DNA of 64,000 bases from an uncultured Paracoccaceae bacterium (GTDB lineage Bacteria > Pseudomonadota > Alphaproteobacteria > Rhodobacterales > Rhodobacteraceae): the NCBI GenBank assembly GCA_947492825.1, contig CANLNT010000001.1, positions 1,426,001 through 1,490,000 on the forward strand, given 5' to 3'. A program made the position numbers and the translations under genes. The notes under the pieces were generated by a model. That model was not told where the DNA came from. It did not search any database and saw only the letters and a program-made list of their open reading frames with translations. The stretch's first letter is position 1; each line of letters begins with the position of its first letter. Of this stretch, positions 23,718 through 33,067 are shown in pieces.

Positions 23718-26189
23718 ATGGCGTTGATTTTTCGGTGGTTGTTGCGGATTACCTCTGGCCTGATCCTGCTGGGCGTCGCGGCCGTGCTGCTGGCATGGTA
23801 TTTCGCCAGCCGGTCCTTGCCAGACTACGACGCGACCTATCAGATCGCAGAGATTTCCGCGCCGGTGGAAATTGTGCGCGACAACGCCAACGTGCCGCAC
23901 ATCTTCGGCAGCACCGACCGCGATGTCTTCTATGCTCTTGGCTATGCCCATGCCCAAGACCGGTTGTGGCAAATGACAATGCTGCGTCGCACGGCACAGG
24001 GGCGCCTGTCCGAACTCTTTGGCGCGCGCACCTTGCCGATCGACAGCGTTATTCGACGTTTTGACATCTACGGTGCCGCCGTCAAATCCGTCTCAGCACA
24101 AGACGCGCAGACCACAGAGGCACTGGATGCCTATGCCGCTGGCGTCAACGGTTGGCTGGCCGAAGTGAACAAAGGTGCGCTGGGACGCGGTGCACCAGAG
24201 ATGTGGCTGTTCAACCATCCCGTCGCGCCGTGGCAACCCGCGGACAGCATTGCGATTATCAAACTGATGGCCCTGCAACTGTCTTCGCATCTTGAACACG
24301 AAGTGATCCGCGCCCGCGCCTCTTTGATGCTGCCGCCTGAACGGCTGGCCGATCTTTTGCCCGATGATCCTGGCATGGGCATTGCGGCCCTCCCTGAATA
24401 CGCGCAACTGATCGACGGTGTCCCGCGCTATGCCGCCAACAGCCGCGCGCCCTTTGACCCGCTGTCCCCGATCAAACTGCGGGCGCTGGCCGGTGCCTCT
24501 AATGCTTGGACCGCTGGCGTGACCCGCTCTGCCGCGGGCGCAACCCTCTTGGCCAATGACCCGCATCTGGGGCTGACCGCACCCACAGTTTGGTATCTGG
24601 CCCGGCTTGAATTGGAAACAGGTGGTGTCATAGGCGGCACAATTCCAGGCGTCCCGATCGTGCTGACCGGGCGCAGCGCTGATCTGGGCTGGGGGATCAC
24701 CAGCAGCTATCTGGACGATCAGGACGTCTTTATCGAAGAGCTCAACCCCGACAACCCGACCGAATACCGCACGCCGACGGGTTGGAAGCCGTTTGAGACG
24801 CGCGACAGCATTGTGGTGATTAAGGACAGCGCCGCCGTCACTTTGCAGCTGCGCTGGACTGACAACGGCCCAGTGATGCCCGGCGATCAATATGATCTGG
24901 GTGCGATCACCCCGCCCGGTCATGTGACTAGCATCGGATGGACAGCACTTTCGCCTGCCGACACCACCATGTCCTCTGGTTTGGCTGTGATGCAGGCGCG
25001 CACCGTTGAAGCGGCGCGCGCGGCTGCCGCCGCCTATATTGCCCCAAGTCAGAACATGATCATGGCCGACCGCAACAGCATTGCAATGGTCACGATCGGG
25101 GCGATGCCCAAGCGGGACATTAATCACCAAAGCCAAGGCCGTCTGCCCGCCTATGGCTACTTGCCGGAAAACCGCTGGCAGGGGATGCTGCCCTCTGACA
25201 CCAACCCAAGCATCCTTGACCCCGAAGGCGGCATCATCGGGAACACCAACAACAAAAGCATCGACCGCCCCTTCCCTGAACACGTCTCATTTGAATGGGG
25301 CGACACCCAACGCATCAACCGTTGGCGGCGATTGATGCAAGCGCGCGAGGTTCATACCCGCGAAAGCTTTATCGAAGCACAGCTCGACACTGTCAGCTTT
25401 ACCGCCCGCGCGCTATTGCCCCTAATCGGGGCCGACCTTTGGTTCACAGGCGAAGCCGCACCCGACGGCACCCCCGAACGCCGCCGACAGATCGCGCTCG
25501 AACTTTTGGCGAACTGGAATGGTGAGATGAACGAGCATCTGCCGGAACCGCTGATCTACGCCGCCTGGGTGCGGCAGCTGCAGGCCCGGCTGATCCGTGA
25601 CGAGATGGGGCCGCTGGCGGCCGAATTTACCCATGTGGAGCCGATCTTTATCGAACGGGTGTTCCGCGATGTCGACGGCGCCAGCATCTGGTGCGATGTA
25701 CTGCAATCGGCCCCGTTGGAAACCTGCACTGATATTGCCCGGCTGGCACTGGACGATGCGCTTGTCTGGATTGATGAAACCTACGGCGGCACCGTCGAAG
25801 CATTGCGGTGGGGTCAGGCCCATCAGGCCATTCAGGACCATCCTGTGCTGGGTGAGGTGCCGGTGTTGAACTGGTTTGTGAACATCCGCCAGTCGACCAG
25901 CGGTGGCGACAATACACTGCAACGGGGCCGCACATCAGGCACTGGACCAGAACCGTTTCAGAATGTGCATGCTGCGGGCTATCGTGGTGTCTATGACTTT
26001 GCCGATCCCGATAGCAGCGTCTTTGTCACTGCAACCGGACAATCGGGCCATTTCCTAAGCCGCTACTATGATAATCTAGGAGAGCTCTGGCGTCGTGGCG
26101 AATATATCCCGATGTCACTTGATCCCGAACTGGCCCGTGCCGCAGCGCTAGGGGTTACGACATTGCAACCGCTGAACGCCGGAAACTAA
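23718..26189 (+). CDS. Penicillin acylase family Ntn-hydrolase (possible N-acyl-homoserine lactone acylase)
   Basis: An amide hydrolase of 823 residues, made as a precursor that cuts itself. An N-terminal membrane helix (about 5-27) either anchors it or serves for export. The alpha-chain segment has the family motif VPHIFGSTDRDVFYALGYAHAQDRLWQM. The catalytic serine opening the beta chain is Ser261 in LAGASNAWTAG, with ANDPHLGL following. Relatives cleave penicillins, acyl-homoserine lactones or N-acyl amino acids, so the substrate cannot be named. ATGs at 23706 and 23718 are both possible; the second follows GGGGGCC. Confidence 0.87.
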   Translation: MALIFRWLLRITSGLILLGVAAVLLAWYFASRSLPDYDATYQIAEISAPVEIVRDNANVPHIFGSTDRDVFYALGYAHAQDRLWQMTMLRRTAQGRLSELFGARTLPIDSVIRRFDIYGAAVKSVSAQDAQTTEALDAYAAGVNGWLAEVNKGALGRGAPEMWLFNHPVAPWQPADSIAIIKLMALQLSSHLEHEVIRARASLMLPPERLADLLPDDPGMGIAALPEYAQLIDGVPRYAANSRAPFDPLSPIKLRALAGASNAWTAGVTRSAAGATLLANDPHLGLTAPTVWYLARLELETGGVIGGTIPGVPIVLTGRSADLGWGITSSYLDDQDVFIEELNPDNPTEYRTPTGWKPFETRDSIVVIKDSAAVTLQLRWTDNGPVMPGDQYDLGAITPPGHVTSIGWTALSPADTTMSSGLAVMQARTVEAARAAAAAYIAPSQNMIMADRNSIAMVTIGAMPKRDINHQSQGRLPAYGYLPENRWQGMLPSDTNPSILDPEGGIIGNTNNKSIDRPFPEHVSFEWGDTQRINRWRRLMQAREVHTRESFIEAQLDTVSFTARALLPLIGADLWFTGEAAPDGTPERRRQIALELLANWNGEMNEHLPEPLIYAAWVRQLQARLIRDEMGPLAAEFTHVEPIFIERVFRDVDGASIWCDVLQSAPLETCTDIARLALDDALVWIDETYGGTVEALRWGQAHQAIQDHPVLGEVPVLNWFVNIRQSTSGGDNTLQRGRTSGTGPEPFQNVHAAGYRGVYDFADPDSSVFVTATGQSGHFLSRYYDNLGELWRRGEYIPMSLDPELARAAALGVTTLQPLNAGN

Positions 26190-26220
26190 TACTTAACGTT
26201 TTTGCCATTTAGTCCCCCGC

Positions 26221-26979
26221 ATGGTGCTGCGTCTGATATTTAACGGGCTATTGATGCTGTTGTCTGTGCGGACCCGGCGCCAGCTTCTCTATAAACCAGC
26301 CATTACTTTTCTATTGGTCTACGCTTTGCGCTTTACCGCCGAAGCCGCTGTCTCGGGCATCAACCCCGATCGTATCGCCGATGAATTGGTCATTACTGCG
26401 ATTGTCGCTGCGCCTTTCCTGATGATCGGGATGTGGATCGTTTCGCATATGGAATCCCTGCATGACCGTCTGGCGGCCCTTGCCGCCACCGACGTTTTGA
26501 CTGAATTGCCCAACCGGCGTGCCTTCATGGCCGAATTGGAAGAAGCTATTCACCAAGGTTCCTTGGGACATCTCCTACTCTTGGATGCGGACCATTTCAA
26601 ACGGGTGAATGACACTCACGGCCACGCGGCCGGCGACGCCTGCCTGGTGCGGATCGCCGCGCAAATGCGTGTGATCCTCGATCAGTCCACGGCACTTGGT
26701 CGATTGGGTGGTGAAGAATTCGGCGCGCTGATCCCGCCATTGAGCTCTGCAGACATGCATTCCCTTGGCATTCGCTTGTCAGCGCCCATTTCCGTCGTGG
26801 CACCGGATAGCGGCGACACATTTGACGTAACATTGTCCATTGGCGCCGCCCAATTGCGGGGCGGCGAGACTAGCAGCACCCTTTTTGAACGTGCCGACAA
26901 GGCACTTTACGCCGCCAAGTCGTCCGGTCGCGCGCGCATGGTGCTGGAATCCGATACCCCAACCCCTTTCGCCGCTTGA
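26221..26979 (+). CDS. Diguanylate cyclase (GGDEF domain), membrane-bound
   Basis: Predicted to make cyclic di-GMP from two GTP (252 residues). Residues 1-76 hold two or three membrane helices with a short extracytoplasmic loop. The GGDEF domain runs from about 85 to 245 with DVLTELPNRRAF, the metal-binding LDADHFKRVND and the active-site GGEEF (163-167), which should be catalytically competent. I see no RxxD inhibitory site just before GGEEF, so product inhibition may be absent. The gene is convergent with hflX. Confidence 0.88.
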   Translation: MVLRLIFNGLLMLLSVRTRRQLLYKPAITFLLVYALRFTAEAAVSGINPDRIADELVITAIVAAPFLMIGMWIVSHMESLHDRLAALAATDVLTELPNRRAFMAELEEAIHQGSLGHLLLLDADHFKRVNDTHGHAAGDACLVRIAAQMRVILDQSTALGRLGGEEFGALIPPLSSADMHSLGIRLSAPISVVAPDSGDTFDVTLSIGAAQLRGGETSSTLFERADKALYAAKSSGRARMVLESDTPTPFAA

Positions 26980-27046
26980 ACCTTTGCACCTCTATCAACA
27001 CCCGACAGTTCGGTAGGTTCTGGGCATGTTGACTCAACCGCCGTCG

Positions 27047-28339
27047 CTACTGGCCTGTCGTGACTAATAGTTTAGCAAAGCGTTCTTTCTGAAGCTTGGT
27101 CCAATAGACAGTCAGCGCATAACCTGCGTCGGTCTGCGTTTCTCCAATAACCACACCTTGTTCAAACAGCCAGGCGCGTGCGCGACCTTCTTCAAATCCC
27201 AGTGCAATATCTTCATGGGTCCGTGGGTCCTTTGTCGCATCTGCAATGCCTGCCGCCAAAGCGGCCTGCCCTTCACCGGTCATTGCAGAAATCGCAAAAA
27301 GGTTGTCCGTCCGCGCCGCCGTTTCCACGACGCCGGCGCGGTCTTCAACGGACAACTGATCGATCTTATTCCAGACCTCGATCACCGGCGCATTCTCAGC
27401 TACCCCCAACGACGAGAGGATCGCATGAACATCCTGTGCCTGTTCCTCTGATTGAGGATGGCTAATGTCGCGCACATGCACAATTAGGTTGGCATCAAGC
27501 ACTTCTTCCAAGGTGGCCCGGAATGCGGCGACAAGCTCGGTCGGCAGATCCGAGATAAAACCAACTGTGTCGGACATGATCACCTCATCCCCGGTCTCCA
27601 GCAGGATCTTGCGCATCGTAGGGTCAAGCGTGGCAAAAAGCATGTCCTTGGCAAAAACCTCTGCCCCGGTCAGCCGGTTAAACAATGTTGATTTACCGGC
27701 GTTGGTGTAGCCCACAAGGGCCACAATCGGGAACGGCACTTTGGCGCGGCCCGCCCGGTGCAGCGTTCTTGTCTTCACAACCTTGTCCAACTGCTTGCGC
27801 AAGGCGTTCAACTGCATGTCGATGGCGCGGCGGTCGGCCTCGATCTGCGTCTCTCCGGGTCCGCCCACAAATCCCAATCCCCCACGCTGACGTTCAAGGT
27901 GGGTCCATGCGCGCACCAGCCGCGTCCGCTGATAGGTCAATGCCGCCATTTCAACCTGCAACACACCTTCAGCGGTGCGGGCCCGGTCGCTGAAGATTTC
28001 CAAAATCAGTGACGTCCGATCAAGGATCTTGAGGTTCCATTCCTTTTCCAAATTGCGCTGTTGCACCGGGCTGACAGGACCATCAATCAGCACCAGCTCC
28101 ACGTCCTCGGCCTTGAACCGGGCGGCCAGCTCTTCAATTTTGCCTTTCCCGAATAACTTACCCGGGTGGATGCGTGGCAGGCGCACCACATCCTGACCCA
28201 GCACAACCAGGTCCGGCAGGGCCGCAGCCAGCGACACACCTTCGGCCAAGGCCGCGTCCGGGTCGCGCGCAACTTGATCGGATTTTACAGTCGGGTGCAG
28301 CACCCAAGCCCGCGTGACGGGCTTGTCGTGTTCAAGCAA
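27047..28339 (-). CDS. hflX: GTPase HflX
   Basis: A ribosome-associated GTPase of 430 residues that can split stalled 70S ribosomes under stress. The N-terminal HflX domain covers about residues 1-200 (ELVLIDGPVSPVQQRNLEKE, then RGGLGFVGGPGETQIE). The G domain includes GYTNAGKST, DTVGFISDLP and NKID. It begins 2 bases after hfq ends, the conserved hfq-hflX pair. Confidence 0.95.
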   Translation of the reverse strand: MLEHDKPVTRAWVLHPTVKSDQVARDPDAALAEGVSLAAALPDLVVLGQDVVRLPRIHPGKLFGKGKIEELAARFKAEDVELVLIDGPVSPVQQRNLEKEWNLKILDRTSLILEIFSDRARTAEGVLQVEMAALTYQRTRLVRAWTHLERQRGGLGFVGGPGETQIEADRRAIDMQLNALRKQLDKVVKTRTLHRAGRAKVPFPIVALVGYTNAGKSTLFNRLTGAEVFAKDMLFATLDPTMRKILLETGDEVIMSDTVGFISDLPTELVAAFRATLEEVLDANLIVHVRDISHPQSEEQAQDVHAILSSLGVAENAPVIEVWNKIDQLSVEDRAGVVETAARTDNLFAISAMTGEGQAALAAGIADATKDPRTHEDIALGFEEGRARAWLFEQGVVIGETQTDAGYALTVYWTKLQKERFAKLLVTTGQ

Positions 28340-28341
28340 TG

Positions 28342-28575
28342 CTATTCTTCGCCTTCATACAGGCTGATCGGCTGCGAGGGCATGATCGTGGAAATCGCAG
28401 ACTTATAGACCAGTTGGGACTGACCATCGCGGCGCAGCAGCACACAGAAACTGTCAAACCAGGTGATCACACCCTGTAGTTTGACACCGTTGACCAAAAA
28501 AATGGTCACCGGGACTTTGGTCTTGCGTACATGATTCAGGAATGCGTCCTGCAGGTTGGCTTTATCTGACGCCAT
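28342..28575 (-). CDS. hfq: RNA chaperone Hfq
   Basis: A hexameric Sm-like RNA chaperone of 77 residues that pairs small RNAs with mRNAs. The Sm1 region is [19 protein letters not shown], and Sm2 is [12 protein letters not shown] (KS replaces the usual KH of enterobacteria, as is common in alphaproteobacteria). The acidic tail is short. A 138-base gap separates it from trkH, so it may have its own promoter. The gap contains a small GCTCCTTAGGAGC hairpin and a purine-rich leader on the hfq strand. Confidence 0.97.
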   Translation of the reverse strand: MASDKANLQDAFLNHVRKTKVPVTIFLVNGVKLQGVITWFDSFCVLLRRDGQSQLVYKSAISTIMPSQPISLYEGEE

Positions 28576-28713
28576 GTCAAAAGTCCTTTTCTTCTTTTTG
28601 CGCTCCTTAGGAGCGGCTTCTTATTCTTGCGGCTGCCGATCAGCCGACCCCCAATATTACAGATGACCAGTATGTCGCGCCGGCCACGGATGTGAAAGCC
28701 CAAATATGCGGCG

Positions 28714-30237
28714 CTATTTCCGCCAGATTTCGGGATTAAAAAGTGCAATGATTGCCAGCGTTTCCAATCTGCCCAACACCATTGCCGCAGCAAGGATCGC
28801 CTTGGCAAGATCGGGAATGCCCGAATAGGCAATCGGGTTTTCAGCCGCGATGCTGGCCAACGGCCCCGTCGTGGACAAGGCTGCCACCGCCAGCACCATC
28901 GTTGTTTCAAACTGCACGCCAGTCAACGACAGCAACACCATCACGGCCGCGACGCTGATCGCAAACAGCATGAAAAACACCCAAGAAATGTAGGCCCCTT
29001 GCTTGCGCACGCGCCGCGCCTCTGCTCCGCCGCCACCGACGGATGATGGATGCAACAGGCGTTCCAACTCGCGCTCGCTATGGCGATAAAGCGCATAGAC
29101 CCGCAGCAGCTTGACCCCACCCGCCGTCGTCGCCACACCGCCGCCGATCAATGCAAGCCCCACCAGAAAAAGACCGGGCGTATCCAACCCTGACCATTGT
29201 GCAGCACCCAGCCAATGGCGCGATTCAAACCCCGTGGTTGTCAGGAACGACGTCACCGTAAACACCGTTCCCCAAAGCGCCTCAAACGCACCGGGTTGCG
29301 CGATCGCTGTTTCCTCATCAATCGAGCCCAGAAAATGCCGTCCGTAAAGCAGCGCTGTTGAGCCAAGGATCAAGGCAATCGCCACTTGTACCTCTGGGTC
29401 GCGGATCAATTTACCATCGCGGTCCAGCCCATTGGCGGGCGAAAACGTCAGGCGCGAGATTGCGAAGACAAAGAATGCAAAGATCAGCACCTCTCCCCAG
29501 ATGCCAGAGGCCGCAAAATAGAACCCGCCGATAGGTGAAATGCCCGATGTCGACAGCACGGCCATGGCATGGCACAGCGCAATGTAAGGCACCTCGCCCA
29601 GCATCACCAAGCCAAGCCAAAGTGCCGCCGTCAGTGCTGTGTAGATCGGGGTCAGTTGCAGCGCAAAACGGGTCAGCCGCTCTGATGGGTCGATGGCATG
29701 GCCAAATTGGCTGAAGACGCCCCCGGCCCCGCGCCCGACGCCGCCTTTTGCGCGCACTTCAAACCCACCAAGGTTCATCGGTGCAAAAATCGCCACCGCT
29801 GTCACCCAGACCAGCAATCCACCCAGCCAACCAACGGTCGCGCGCCACAGGTGTTGCGACGGCGTCAGCCGCCCCGATCCGTCATAAACCGTCGCACCCG
29901 TGGTGGTGAAGCTGGACACCATTTCAAACCAGGCATCCAGATAACTGGTATTCCCCACTGCCTCGTAAAACGGGATTGCAAATAAGACCGGCAAGCCCGC
30001 AAAGGACCCGATAAGGGTGATCAACTGGCTTCGTGCAACTGATCGCGGCGCATAACCTGCCGTCGCCAGACCCAAAACCAAGGTCAGGAAACCGAACAGG
30101 ATTGTGCCATAAAAGAAGACCCGCATCGTCTGGTAGTCTTCCATCACCAGCCCATGCACCGCAGGTACAAGCATGGCCAGCGCACCCAGCCCCATCAGCA
30201 GCACGAAAAACGGCAGGTCTGTCAGGCGCGCCATCAT
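28714..30237 (-). CDS. trkH: Potassium uptake channel protein TrkH
   Basis: The inner-membrane potassium-translocating subunit of the Trk system (507 residues, ten or more helices). It shows repeated pore segments typical of the TrkH/KtrB superfamily, for example SSFTTTGATVYD, VLSTSGISPIGG and SFLTTTGFES, each with a selectivity-type glycine. Its start overlaps the trkA stop by one base, so the gate and pore are co-expressed. The run ntrBC-ntrYX-trkAH-hfq is a known conserved order in this group. Confidence 0.95.
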   Translation of the reverse strand: MMARLTDLPFFVLLMGLGALAMLVPAVHGLVMEDYQTMRVFFYGTILFGFLTLVLGLATAGYAPRSVARSQLITLIGSFAGLPVLFAIPFYEAVGNTSYLDAWFEMVSSFTTTGATVYDGSGRLTPSQHLWRATVGWLGGLLVWVTAVAIFAPMNLGGFEVRAKGGVGRGAGGVFSQFGHAIDPSERLTRFALQLTPIYTALTAALWLGLVMLGEVPYIALCHAMAVLSTSGISPIGGFYFAASGIWGEVLIFAFFVFAISRLTFSPANGLDRDGKLIRDPEVQVAIALILGSTALLYGRHFLGSIDEETAIAQPGAFEALWGTVFTVTSFLTTTGFESRHWLGAAQWSGLDTPGLFLVGLALIGGGVATTAGGVKLLRVYALYRHSERELERLLHPSSVGGGGAEARRVRKQGAYISWVFFMLFAISVAAVMVLLSLTGVQFETTMVLAVAALSTTGPLASIAAENPIAYSGIPDLAKAILAAAMVLGRLETLAIIALFNPEIWRK

Positions 30238-31613
30238 CAGAAAAAGTCGATGGTGACCTGCAAGAGCCGTTCAACCTCTGGCACGTCGTCGGCCATTGCA
30301 AAAATGGCGATGACGTCGCCTTCATTGATGCGGGTATCGCCTTTGGGTTTCACAAGGCCCTTGGGGGTCATCAAGCTCCCCACCAGCGTCCCTTCGGGGA
30401 AGTTGATATCGCGAATTTTCTGGCCCGCAATCGGGGACGTGCCCAAAACCTGCGCCTCAATCACCTCGGCCTCGGCATCGCCGATGGAATAGACACCGCG
30501 CACACGACCGTGCCGCACATGGCGCAGGATCGATGACACCGTTGTGGCGCGCGGGTTGATATAGGCATCAATATCCAGTGGCCCCATCAACGGCACCAAC
30601 GTGGGGTCATTGATCAAAGTGATCGCCATCGGCGCCCCCATCCCCTTGGCCCGAACAGAGGCCAGAAGGTTGGTCTTGTCGTCATTGGTCAGCGCCAGAA
30701 CAGCATCGGCGTTCCCGACCCCGGCCTCTTCTAACAACGCGGAATCCAATCCGTCACCGTTAAGAACAATGGTCCGGTCCAGCGCGTCGGCGGCATCCTC
30801 GGCGCATTGGCGGCCCTTTTCGATGACCCGCACCCGCAACCGATCCGTCCGCGCCTCAAGCGCCTGTGCAACAGCAAGGCCCACATTGCCGCCGCCGATA
30901 ATCACAATGCGTTCCTGCTTGCGCTGGGTCTTGCCAAAGATTTCCAGCGACCGGTTCATGTCCTCTGTCTCGGTGAACAAATAGACCTCATCACCGGCAA
31001 AAATCTGATCATTCGCCGCTGGCACGAACAGCACCCCCTCGCGCCGAATGCCAACCACAATCGCGCGCAGGGTCGAAAACAGGTCGGTCAACTGCCGCAA
31101 TGGCGTGTTGATCACCGGGCAATCATCCTCGATCGTGATCCCCAAAAGCTGGGCGCGGCCCTCTAGAAAACTCTCTGTGTCAAACGCTGCAGGTGCCGCA
31201 AGTCGCTGCAGTGCCGCTTCGGCCACCTCTTTTTCGGGGCTGATCACCACATCAATCGGCAAATGGTCGCGGCGATAGAGGTCCGAATAGATCGCATCAA
31301 GATAACTTTGCGCCCGCAGGCGTGCGATCTTGCGCCGCACGGCAAAGATCGAATGGGCCACCTGGCAGGTGACCATGTTGACCTCATCGGAATGGGTCGC
31401 GGCGATGATCATATCCGCGTCCCGCGCCCCTGCCCGTTCAAGGATATCGGGATAGCTCGCGTGGCCCGCGATCCCCTGCACATCAAGGCTGTCGGTGGCG
31501 CGGCGCACAAGTTCGGGGTTGTTGTCGACGACGGTGACGTCGTTCTTTTCACCCGAAAGATGCCGCGCGATTTGCCAGCCGACCTGACCTGCGCCGCAAA
31601 TAATGACCTTCAT
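30237..31613 (-). CDS. trkA: Potassium uptake regulatory subunit TrkA
   Basis: The cytoplasmic NAD(H)-binding ring protein that gates TrkH (458 residues). Two RCK repeats are visible: the first Rossmann motif is VIICGAGQVGWQIARHL (3-19) and the second is IVIIGGGNVGLAVAQAL (about 235-251). Each is followed by a TrkA-C domain. It lies 51 bases after ntrX. Confidence 0.96.
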   Translation of the reverse strand: MKVIICGAGQVGWQIARHLSGEKNDVTVVDNNPELVRRATDSLDVQGIAGHASYPDILERAGARDADMIIAATHSDEVNMVTCQVAHSIFAVRRKIARLRAQSYLDAIYSDLYRRDHLPIDVVISPEKEVAEAALQRLAAPAAFDTESFLEGRAQLLGITIEDDCPVINTPLRQLTDLFSTLRAIVVGIRREGVLFVPAANDQIFAGDEVYLFTETEDMNRSLEIFGKTQRKQERIVIIGGGNVGLAVAQALEARTDRLRVRVIEKGRQCAEDAADALDRTIVLNGDGLDSALLEEAGVGNADAVLALTNDDKTNLLASVRAKGMGAPMAITLINDPTLVPLMGPLDIDAYINPRATTVSSILRHVRHGRVRGVYSIGDAEAEVIEAQVLGTSPIAGQKIRDINFPEGTLVGSLMTPKGLVKPKGDTRINEGDVIAIFAMADDVPEVERLLQVTIDFF

Positions 31614-31664
31614 CGCAAAACTCCCGTTGCGGTGAACCTGTCAAAACGTGCCTGCGGGCGCGTG

Positions 31665-33059
31665 TCAATCACCTTCCACATAGGCCACGCGCGCGCCAGC
31701 CTTGTTCGTGGTGGCCACACCCAGCGACTTCAGCTTGCGATGCAATGCCGATCGTTCCATGCCCACAAAGGACGCGGTGCGGCTGATATTGCCGCCAAAC
31801 CGGTTGATCTGGGTCAGCAGGTACTCGCGTTCGAACAACTCACGCGCCTCGCGCAGTGGCAATGTCGCAAGCCCACCAGACAAGACAATCCGGCCTTCCT
31901 CTGCGCCTGCTTCTTCGCTTGCCGGTAGCTCTTTGGCGCTAATGTCCCCGGTATTTTCCCCAAGGATCAGAACACGTTCCACGACGTTCTTCAACTGACG
32001 CACATTGCCGGGCCACAGCATCGTCTGCAACAAGGCGCGCGCGTCTTCGGCCAGCGCGCGCAGCGGCAAGCCTTGGCTCTTGTTGAACATCCCGATGAAA
32101 TGTTCGGCCAAAAGCGGAATATCCTCGCGCCGTTCTTCCAGGCTGGGCACATGGATCGGGACAACGTTCAGTCGATGATACAATTCTTCACGAAACGTGC
32201 CTGCCGCAATTTCGGTCGGTAAATCTCGGTTGGTCGAAGAAACCACCCGCAAATCGACTTGCACCTTGTCGCTGCCGCCCACGCGGTTGAAGGTCTGATC
32301 AACCAACACCCGCAGGATTTTTGACTGCGTTCCCAAAGGCATATCCGCGATTTCGTCAAAGTAGATGACCCCGCCATTGGCCTGTTCCAACAGACCCTTT
32401 TCAATCCCGCCCGCTGATTGCCGCCCAAATAGAACCTCTTCCATCCGGTCAGGTTCAATACTGGCCGAGGAAACCGTCACAAAAGGCGCACCAGACCGGT
32501 TTGACTGCGCGTGAATGTAGCGCGCAGCGATCTCTTTGCCGGCGCCTGCCGGGCCGGTCAACATAACCCGGCCATTGGATTTGGTGACCTTGTCCAGCTG
32601 TGCTTTCAGCGCGCGGAACGCAGCACTATCGCCCAACATCTCGGCCGTCGCCGTTTCGCCCCGTTTGAGCTCCACGTTCTCGCGACGCAGGCGGCTGGTT
32701 TCCATTGCGCGACGGATCACCACCATCAACTGGTCGATATTGAATGGTTTTTCGATAAAATCGTAAGCACCCTGCTTGATTGCGGCGACTGCAATTTCAA
32801 TGTTGCCGTGGCCCGAGATGATGACAATCGGAATGTCGGGATGTTCACGCTTCACTGTCTTGAGGATATCGATCCCATCCATCCCGCTGTCCTTCAGCCA
32901 AATATCCAGGATCATCAGCGCTGGGGGCTCTGATGCGATTTCCTTCATGCACTGATCGGAATTCGCCGCCAGCCGCGTGGTGTACCCTTCGTCCTTGAGA
33001 ATGTCCGAGATCAGCTCTCGAATATCGCGTTCATCGTCGGTGATCAGAATATCGCCCAT
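31665..33059 (-). CDS. ntrX: Nitrogen-related response regulator NtrX
   Basis: The response regulator partner of NtrY (464 residues). The receiver domain has phospho-acceptor Asp52 (LDIWLKD). The AAA+ domain has the P-loop TGPAGAGKE (168-176) and FDEI (234-237). The C-terminal Fis-type HTH contains GNISRTASFVGMERSALHRKL. Where classical sigma-54 activators have GAFTGA, it has EEVLFGRQSAGGIEKGLLEQ (207-226), so the sigma-54 contact loop is missing, as is usual for NtrX. I chose the ATG at 33059 (MGDILITDDE). It is 8 bases after ntrY. Confidence 0.94.
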   Translation of the reverse strand: MGDILITDDERDIRELISDILKDEGYTTRLAANSDQCMKEIASEPPALMILDIWLKDSGMDGIDILKTVKREHPDIPIVIISGHGNIEIAVAAIKQGAYDFIEKPFNIDQLMVVIRRAMETSRLRRENVELKRGETATAEMLGDSAAFRALKAQLDKVTKSNGRVMLTGPAGAGKEIAARYIHAQSNRSGAPFVTVSSASIEPDRMEEVLFGRQSAGGIEKGLLEQANGGVIYFDEIADMPLGTQSKILRVLVDQTFNRVGGSDKVQVDLRVVSSTNRDLPTEIAAGTFREELYHRLNVVPIHVPSLEERREDIPLLAEHFIGMFNKSQGLPLRALAEDARALLQTMLWPGNVRQLKNVVERVLILGENTGDISAKELPASEEAGAEEGRIVLSGGLATLPLREARELFEREYLLTQINRFGGNISRTASFVGMERSALHRKLKSLGVATTNKAGARVAYVEGD

Positions 33060-33067
33060 GTCGGTCC

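Noticed and set aside
24093-25283. 396-codon minus-strand open frame inside the penicillin acylase gene
   Set aside because: It lies entirely opposite a well-supported enzyme, and its product has shadow-type composition with no recognisable domain.
26161-26220. CtrA half site before the GGDEF gene (TTAACGTTTTTGCC)
   Set aside because: The second TTAA is missing at the right distance, so it is a half site expected by chance.
28600-28625. GCTCCTTAGGAGC hairpin as a trkH terminator
   Set aside because: On the trkH strand it is followed by an A-rich stretch, not T, and the stem is only 5 bp with a short loop.
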